From Bacteroidota bacterium (lineage in GTDB: Bacteria; Bacteroidota; Bacteroidia; Flavobacteriales; Flavobacteriaceae): DNA of 64,000 nt. Every line of letters begins with the position of its first letter. The first letter of the stretch is position 1. This document shows, in pieces, positions 60,253 through 64,000 of the stretch. Location of the stretch: positions 59,141-123,140 of the forward strand of contig JAEWHE010000040.1 in NCBI GenBank assembly GCA_023387965.1, in the 5' to 3' direction. The translations under genes were made by a program, and so were the position numbers. Under the pieces are notes generated by a model. That model did no database searches. It had not been told where the DNA came from and was given only the letters and a program-made list of their open reading frames with translations.

Positions 60253-60774
60253 ATGAAATTTTGGATTAGAATAATTTTACTGACAATCATTGATTTTGTA
60301 ATAATTTGGTTGTGGGTTAAACAAATGAACCTTGACCCAAGCGTTTCAATTGGAATTTTAATACTTGTTCCTTTTGTTGTTATCTTGAATTTGATTATTG
60401 CTTTAGTTTTATATTTCACGAAAAGTGAATTTGTTTCTCTTTTTTTAGTCAATTCAATCATTGCTGGAATATTAATATTCTATCTTTTTAATAAAGGCAT
60501 TGATAGATATCAAAATGAAAGACTTGAAAGTTGGAACTTTAAATTGGAAAATACGACCTATAACATTATACACTGGAAACTCGAAAACACTTTTAGTATG
60601 AGTGAAAGTAATAATCCAGGTTCTTCAACAGGCTTTTTAGACGGAAAATTTATTAAAAAGGGAAACGAATATTATTTGAAGACAGATACAACTGAATTTA
60701 TTATCAAAAACGGATATTTGTATAAATTTAGAAATGAAAGTGACAGTATAAAGTTGAACAAAATTGAAAGATAA
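60253..60774 (+). CDS. Membrane protein with C-terminal soluble domain (cassette 3)
   Basis: The 173-residue protein has three membrane helices in the first 85 residues (about 3-22, 30-53 and 58-80), then an 85-residue soluble domain with beta pattern (KKGNEYYLKTDTTEFII). Family not recognised. It is the sole gene of its cassette, starting 53 bases after the recombination core. Confidence 0.7.
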   Translation: MKFWIRIILLTIIDFVIIWLWVKQMNLDPSVSIGILILVPFVVILNLIIALVLYFTKSEFVSLFLVNSIIAGILIFYLFNKGIDRYQNERLESWNFKLENTTYNIIHWKLENTFSMSESNNPGSSTGFLDGKFIKKGNEYYLKTDTTEFIIKNGYLYKFRNESDSIKLNKIER

Positions 60775-60794
60775 TAACATAAATAAAAGCCCGA

Positions 60795-60931
60795 ACCGCT
60801 AACAAGGGCTTGCCAAAAGCGGGGCTGAAGTTCTTCGATTGGGCATTTGTGCAAGGTTCAAGATTAGTAATTCTATTGAGCTTTTGTGCTAAAAATCCCC
60901 GCCTTCGGCAAGCCCCGAAACGTTACCAGCA
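60795..60931. repeat. attC-like element C
   Basis: The left box ACCGCTAAC (60795-60803) complements GTTAGCGGT at 60200. The right core is GTTACCAGCA (60922-60931). The inner stem AGGGCTTGCC / GGCAAGCCCC is strong. The centre differs from A, B and D. Confidence 0.85.
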
Positions 60932-60952
60932 AGATTTAAAAAACCGTAAAGT

Positions 60953-61522
60953 ATGAAGACAATTTCTATCAAGAAAAAATTTGATGAACTAGCTGAAGAA
61001 ATTATTTTAGAAGCAGAAACCTTTAGTTTTAATCTAAAAGATTTACCAGAAATTGCGGATTACAAAACTGATATTAGGAAAGAGAAAGTATTTGATGAAA
61101 TATATAAACATCTTGATCAAAAACTTAATAGTTGTATATATTGGTTTGAAGTTGAAAATATAGAAGATGGAAATAAACTTCAAAAGTTACTTGATGATCA
61201 AAGAATAGAATTATCTAATAATTTCAGAACAGTTCCTGTAAAAAATCAAAATATAAATAGCAAAGTTTTGTATGTTGGAATCCGTCGAGGCGGTTTAATA
61301 AAGAAGTATAACATGTCACATATCTCCGGAAGAATAAGTATTCATCTAGGTTATTATATTAAAGGCTCAACTCAAGGTTTACAATTAGCGCATTGGGCTA
61401 AAAACGTTGACTGTAAAGTAAATTTAAAAGTTATTCAATTTGAAGAATTACCAAATGAATATTTAAATACATTAGAGAAAATTCTAGCTTTTAAGCTTAA
61501 GCCTTTGTGTGGAAAGCATTAA
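60953..61522 (+). CDS. Unknown soluble protein, possibly GIY-YIG-related (cassette 4)
   Basis: The 189-residue protein, without signal or membrane parts, is Lys/Glu-rich. The C-terminal half has SKVLYVGIRRGGLIKKYNMS, then GRISIHLGYY and a late helix EYLNTLEKILAFKLKPLCGKH. The order YVG...R...HL...E is reminiscent of GIY-YIG nuclease folds, but the match is weak and the first Tyr motif is not clear. It is the sole gene of its cassette. Confidence 0.65.
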   Translation: MKTISIKKKFDELAEEIILEAETFSFNLKDLPEIADYKTDIRKEKVFDEIYKHLDQKLNSCIYWFEVENIEDGNKLQKLLDDQRIELSNNFRTVPVKNQNINSKVLYVGIRRGGLIKKYNMSHISGRISIHLGYYIKGSTQGLQLAHWAKNVDCKVNLKVIQFEELPNEYLNTLEKILAFKLKPLCGKH

Positions 61523-61525
61523 TCC

Positions 61526-61642
61526 TGCTGGTAACAACGCCTTTAAGCAAGCGCTGGATCTTTCACGAAGAAAGATTATCTTCGGCAGAGAGAACTCAGT
61601 TCGATTTGCCGCTCCTGCGTAACTGCGCGACTCTTTAGCAGC
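61526..61642. repeat. attC-like element D (right end degenerate)
   Basis: The left box TGCTGGTAAC (61526-61535) is the exact 10-base reverse complement of GTTACCAGCA at 60922. The centre TTCACGAAGAAAGATTATC and CAGAGAGAACTCAG match A and B. The right core is only TTTAGCAGC (61634-61642), lacking the usual GTT, and the inner stem is weak. Confidence 0.75.
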
Positions 61643-61683
61643 AAGGCAAATCAAACATTCATCTAAAAATAAGCATCCCAAAT

Positions 61684-61869
61684 TTGAGTAGAAAAAAGAA
61701 AATATTGATTTCTATTGCCACAATTGTTTTAGGCTGGCTTTTAAATGCATTTGCTTGGACGACAAAATATGGACATCCAATAAGCACAATTTGTTTATTG
61801 CTTGGTCTAGCACTTTTTTTTGTTGGATTAGTTTATTTTATCGTAGTGATTTCTAAAAGAGATATATAA
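61684..61869 (+). CDS. Small two-TM membrane protein, TTG start (cassette 5)
   Basis: The 61-residue protein has two hydrophobic helices (about residues 7-24 and 34-54), a basic N-terminus SRKKK and the basic tail SKRDI. No ATG exists in frame; TTG 61684 is the only possible start, which leaves some doubt. Family not recognised. It is the sole gene of its cassette, the one whose left core is degenerate. Confidence 0.55.
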   Translation: MSRKKKILISIATIVLGWLLNAFAWTTKYGHPISTICLLLGLALFFVGLVYFIVVISKRDI

Positions 61870-61882
61870 TGTAAAATGCCCA

Positions 61883-62021
61883 GCCGCTAACAGCCAGGCA
61901 AAATCAATTGCCTTGTGGGTTTTCACCGTTAGCTTTTTTCTCAGAAAAACTTTTATCTTCACCGATAGAACTCATCTCGCTGGCATTGGCAACTGCTTCT
62001 GCCGGCGACACGTTAGCGGTA
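61883..62021. repeat. attC-like element E
   Basis: The left box GCCGCTAAC (61883-61891) complements TTTAGCAGC at 61634 in seven of nine positions. The right core is GTTAGCGGTA (62012-62021). Inner arms AGCCAGGCAAAATC / GGCAACTGCTTCTGCC pair imperfectly. The centre is a diverged version of the A/B/D core (AGAAAAACTTTTATCTTC, GATAGAACTCATCTCGC). Confidence 0.8.
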
Positions 62022-62064
62022 ATTTTACGGAAAACGAGAAATATAACATCTAAATTTCAACATA

Positions 62065-62625
62065 ATGAAAAACAGCCTTTTGCTACTCTTTTTTATAAAA
62101 TTTACAACAAATATCCTTTTTGGACAAAATGAGTGTAATAATACAGTAAAAATTGAACAATTAGGTGTAGAATTTTGTTTACCTGACAAAGATTGGGCAA
62201 TAGAAGAAGAAGATGGATTAAAATTCATTTCTTTACATAAATCTACTTTATACTCTGGAACTAAAACTTACACGCTAAGAATGGAAAAACTTGCTAACGA
62301 TTTTTCTGCTAAAGAATATTTTGAAAAACAATTAGCAGATTATAATAACGGAGAAGGTTATAAAGAGAAGATAATAAGCAAAGGAATAAAAGAAATCAAT
62401 GGTAAAACATTTTATTACTGTAAAACTCAATCCACTTACAAAAGTAATAACACTGTTAAAAACTCATATCATATGACTTATTACTATTCAAAAAATAAAA
62501 TTGGATATATTTTGAGTTTAGTTGTTAGTGATGTAAATATAGATTGTTGGAACGAAACAGAAACCTTAAAAATATGGGGAACATTTAAAATATTATCATT
62601 ACCTGAAAATTCGATACTTGAATAA
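62065..62625 (+). CDS. Secreted protein, unknown function (cassette 6)
   Basis: The 186-residue protein has a signal peptide (about residues 1-19, ending NILFGQN). The mature domain is beta-rich with AKEYFEKQLADYNNGEGYKE and two Cys pairs (VEFCLPDKDW and FYYCKTQS). It is similar in general style to PsbP-like or DUF1795-like exported proteins, but I cannot assign a family. It is the sole gene of its cassette. Confidence 0.7.
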   Translation: MKNSLLLLFFIKFTTNILFGQNECNNTVKIEQLGVEFCLPDKDWAIEEEDGLKFISLHKSTLYSGTKTYTLRMEKLANDFSAKEYFEKQLADYNNGEGYKEKIISKGIKEINGKTFYYCKTQSTYKSNNTVKNSYHMTYYYSKNKIGYILSLVVSDVNIDCWNETETLKIWGTFKILSLPENSILE

Positions 62626-62630
62626 AAAAC

Positions 62631-62766
62631 TACCGCTAACAGGCGTTTAGCGAGATTGCGAATTTGCGGTAAATCACCTTTACATTTCGCAAGAAACTTT
62701 ATCTTTAACAGAAAATAATCGGTTCCGAACTTCGCAACATCTCCAAGCCCCGAAACGTTAGCGGTC
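62631..62766. repeat. attC-like element F
   Basis: The left box TACCGCTAAC (62631-62640) is the exact 10-base reverse complement of GTTAGCGGTA at 62012. The right core is GTTAGCGGTC (62757-62766). The inner stem GAGATTGCGAA / TTCGCAACATCTC is present with one bulge. Confidence 0.85.
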
Positions 62767-62808
62767 ATTGTAGGAGCGACTGTGCAAAACGAACAACTGA
62801 CAAGAAAA

Positions 62809-63171
62809 ATGAACATTGAAACTCACAATATTAACGACAGAAAAATAGCCGAAATAATTACGGACGAAATAATTTTAAAGACAACCGAAGATGGGTTAGA
62901 TTTATTAGGAAATCTATACTATCAAGGCTTTGACAAAATCATTATTCACGAAAAGAACATTATATGCGATTTTTTTGACTTGAAAACTAAAATCGCCGGA
63001 GATATACTTCAAAAGTTCACGCAATATCAAATGCCTTTGACAATTGTTGGAGATTTCTCAAAGTTTAATAGCAAAAGTTTAAACGACTTCATTTATGAAA
63101 GTAACAAAGGCAAACAAATTAACTTTGTGAATTCTCAATCAGAAGCACTAAAAGTATTGTCAGACCAATGA
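62809..63171 (+). CDS. DUF4180 domain protein (cassette 7, gene 1)
   Basis: The 120-residue soluble protein matches DUF4180: TEDGLDLLGNLYYQGFDKII, then FFDLKTKIAGDILQKFTQY and FVNSQSEALKVLS. The family is small, cytoplasmic and of unknown function. A GTG at 62782 would extend the frame, but ATG 62809 matches the family start. Its stop overlaps the ATG of the next gene by four bases (ATGA), so this cassette carries a coupled pair. Confidence 0.85.
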   Translation: MNIETHNINDRKIAEIITDEIILKTTEDGLDLLGNLYYQGFDKIIIHEKNIICDFFDLKTKIAGDILQKFTQYQMPLTIVGDFSKFNSKSLNDFIYESNKGKQINFVNSQSEALKVLSDQ

Positions 63172-63860
63172 ACACAGATATTTTAAGCACTACCTTAAAC
63201 GACCAAATGGTAGAAATACCAAGCGGAGAAATTGAATTGCGTGATGACAGAACAAAACAAAAATGGTCTGTAAATATTAAAACTTTTTTACTCTCAAAAT
63301 TTCCAGTGACTCAGGACTTATATTTTGAAATTATAAAAGAAAATCCAAGCACTATCAAAGGTAACAGCCTGCCCGTTGAAACAGTTACTTGGATGGAAGC
63401 CGTAAGTTTTTGTAACGCCTTGTCCGTTCAAATGGAATTAAAACCGTGCTATTCGTTTGACAACAATACAGAAGAAATTATTTTCAACAAATCGGCAAAC
63501 GGTTTTCGCTTACCTACAGAAGCGGAATGGGAATACAGTTGTAAGGCAGGGACAACAGGGATTAGATATAATGAATTAGACTTGATTGCTTGGTATAAAG
63601 ACAATTCTAACCAAACAACTCAAAACGTTGGACAAAAGCAACCAAATTCGTGGGGTCTTTTTGATATGCTAGGTAACGTTTGGGAGTGGTGTTCAGATTT
63701 GTATGACACGGAAGTTTATGGCTCATATCGGATTTTCAGAGGTGGCGGTTGGTGTGACGAAGAACGTAGTGTAATGGCGACTACCAGAAGAAGAAGTCAT
63801 CCGTTAAAATTTAAAATTGACGACCTTGGATTTAGAATTGCAAGAAACAAAATTGAATAA
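63168..63860 (+). CDS. Formylglycine-generating-enzyme-like (SUMF1/FGE-sulfatase domain) protein (cassette 7, gene 2)
   Basis: The 230-residue protein is one FGE-sulfatase domain: NDQMVEIPSGEIEL at the start, SKFPVTQDLYFEII, PVETVTWMEAVSFCNALS, the hallmark FRLPTEAEWEYSCKAGTTG, and the end GNVWEWCSDLYD with FRGGGWCDEERS. True formylglycine enzymes oxidise a Cys of sulfatases; many short relatives act in other roles. No sulfatase gene is in the window. It is coupled to the DUF4180 gene. Confidence 0.88.
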   Translation: MNTDILSTTLNDQMVEIPSGEIELRDDRTKQKWSVNIKTFLLSKFPVTQDLYFEIIKENPSTIKGNSLPVETVTWMEAVSFCNALSVQMELKPCYSFDNNTEEIIFNKSANGFRLPTEAEWEYSCKAGTTGIRYNELDLIAWYKDNSNQTTQNVGQKQPNSWGLFDMLGNVWEWCSDLYDTEVYGSYRIFRGGGWCDEERSVMATTRRRSHPLKFKIDDLGFRIARNKIE

Positions 63861-63867
63861 ACAACGA

Positions 63868-63876
63868 ACCGCTAAC
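63868..63876. repeat. Left box of attC-like element G, rest interrupted
   Basis: ACCGCTAAC complements GTTAGCGGT at 62757, the start of its own cassette. The expected inner arm does not follow. Instead the sequence changes to ATGAACTGTGTAAAAAACC and runs into a transposase 3' end, so the element is probably broken by an insertion sequence. Confidence 0.7.
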
Positions 63877-63902
63877 ATGAACTGTGTAAAAAACCAAACT
63901 TT
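63877..63902. mobile_element. Left end of the IS110-like element (boundary approximate)
   Basis: About 26 bases between the attC-like left box and the transposase stop. IS110 ends have poorly conserved or subterminal repeats, so the exact edge cannot be set from one end only. Confidence 0.45.
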
Positions 63903-64000
63903 TTAAGTACTTTTTACAATAAAATTTTCATGATAAAATTCCCTGTTTTTTACCACCCCAAATACAATCTTGAGCAGCTTGTTGCACACTGCAATTACGG
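63903..64000 (-). CDS. IS110-family transposase, C-terminal end (partial)
   Basis: On the minus strand the frame enters from the right edge and stops at 63903-63905. The 31 visible residues include VIAVCNKLLKIVFGVVKNRE followed by FYHENFI. This is the usual C-terminal pattern of IS110/IS116/IS902 DEDD transposases (basic helix, then K-x-R-x-x-Y/F). The rest lies outside the window. Its position directly after a broken attC-like box is notable, because one IS110 subgroup (IS1111-attC) inserts into such sites. Confidence 0.65.
   Translation of the reverse strand, partial: VIAVCNKLLKIVFGVVKNREFYHENFIVKST

Noticed and set aside
1..64000. tRNA, rRNA or known riboswitches
   Set aside because: Intergenic regions were read for cloverleaf ends and long conserved RNA motifs; nothing convincing was seen. 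A covariance-model scan would be needed to exclude small RNAs.

Overview
The window reads as chromosome of a Flavobacterium-like member of the Bacteroidota. It is AT-rich and gene-dense. Several starts are preceded by the Bacteroidota promoter pattern TTG-N17-20-TAnnTTTG. Its families (LETM1-related protein, DUF6266, STM3941-like protein, lmo0937-type mini membrane proteins, HAD-first FadB, MarR-controlled beta-oxidation) are typical of Flavobacteriaceae. No rRNA, tRNA or CRISPR was recognised.

The first 24 kb are mostly core metabolism and transport. A CzcA/CusA-type RND efflux operon (1-3387, running off the left edge) sits beside its two-component system (3483-5560). Two histidine-degradation genes, hutG and hutI, flank a coiled-coil membrane protein. 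Then come CorA, FumC, NhaA, a LETM1-related protein, an FAD oxidoreductase, a DUF4142 lipoprotein with two mini membrane proteins, and a fatty-acid oxidation block (acyl-CoA dehydrogenase, thiolase, FadB-type fusion, MarR regulator). The block is interrupted by a four-helix-bundle gene and by a RAYT-type transposase with its own REP palindromes.

From 25 to 45 kb the region is patchwork. An HD phosphohydrolase gene has had its 3' end duplicated twice downstream, each copy joined to a perfect palindrome of the CTTCGCCAAAG family. Next to it is a T4 Pnkp-like 3'-phosphatase. After an AraC-led oxidoreductase operon lies a tight three-gene unit, nucleotidyltransferase - OLD-like ATPase/TOPRIM - nucleotidyltransferase. 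It may be a nucleic-acid repair or defence module. A second AraC/SDR pair, two secreted beta-propeller enzymes, an LLM flavoprotein and a second RAYT follow. This RAYT is surrounded by CTTTGCCAAAG palindromes and also carries two of them inside its own reading frame.

From 45.5 to 55.5 kb there is a minus-strand defence operon. It encodes type I restriction-modification (HsdM, HsdS, HsdR) with a PIN-domain protein and a PD-(D/E)XK nuclease inserted between HsdS and HsdR. Upstream is a two-gene unit (soluble unknown plus multi-pass membrane protein).

From 58.2 kb to the right edge there is an integron-like array of small same-strand genes, separated by imperfect palindromes of about 115-140 bp that behave like attC sites. 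The first 9-10 bases of each cassette are the reverse complement of the left box of the element ending the same cassette, not of its neighbour. This is the signature of excision and insertion of circular cassettes. No integrase is visible, so the array is CALIN-like. Its last element is interrupted by what looks like the end of an IS110-family transposase gene. This array and the NTase-OLD-NTase operon are the two most interesting things in the window.
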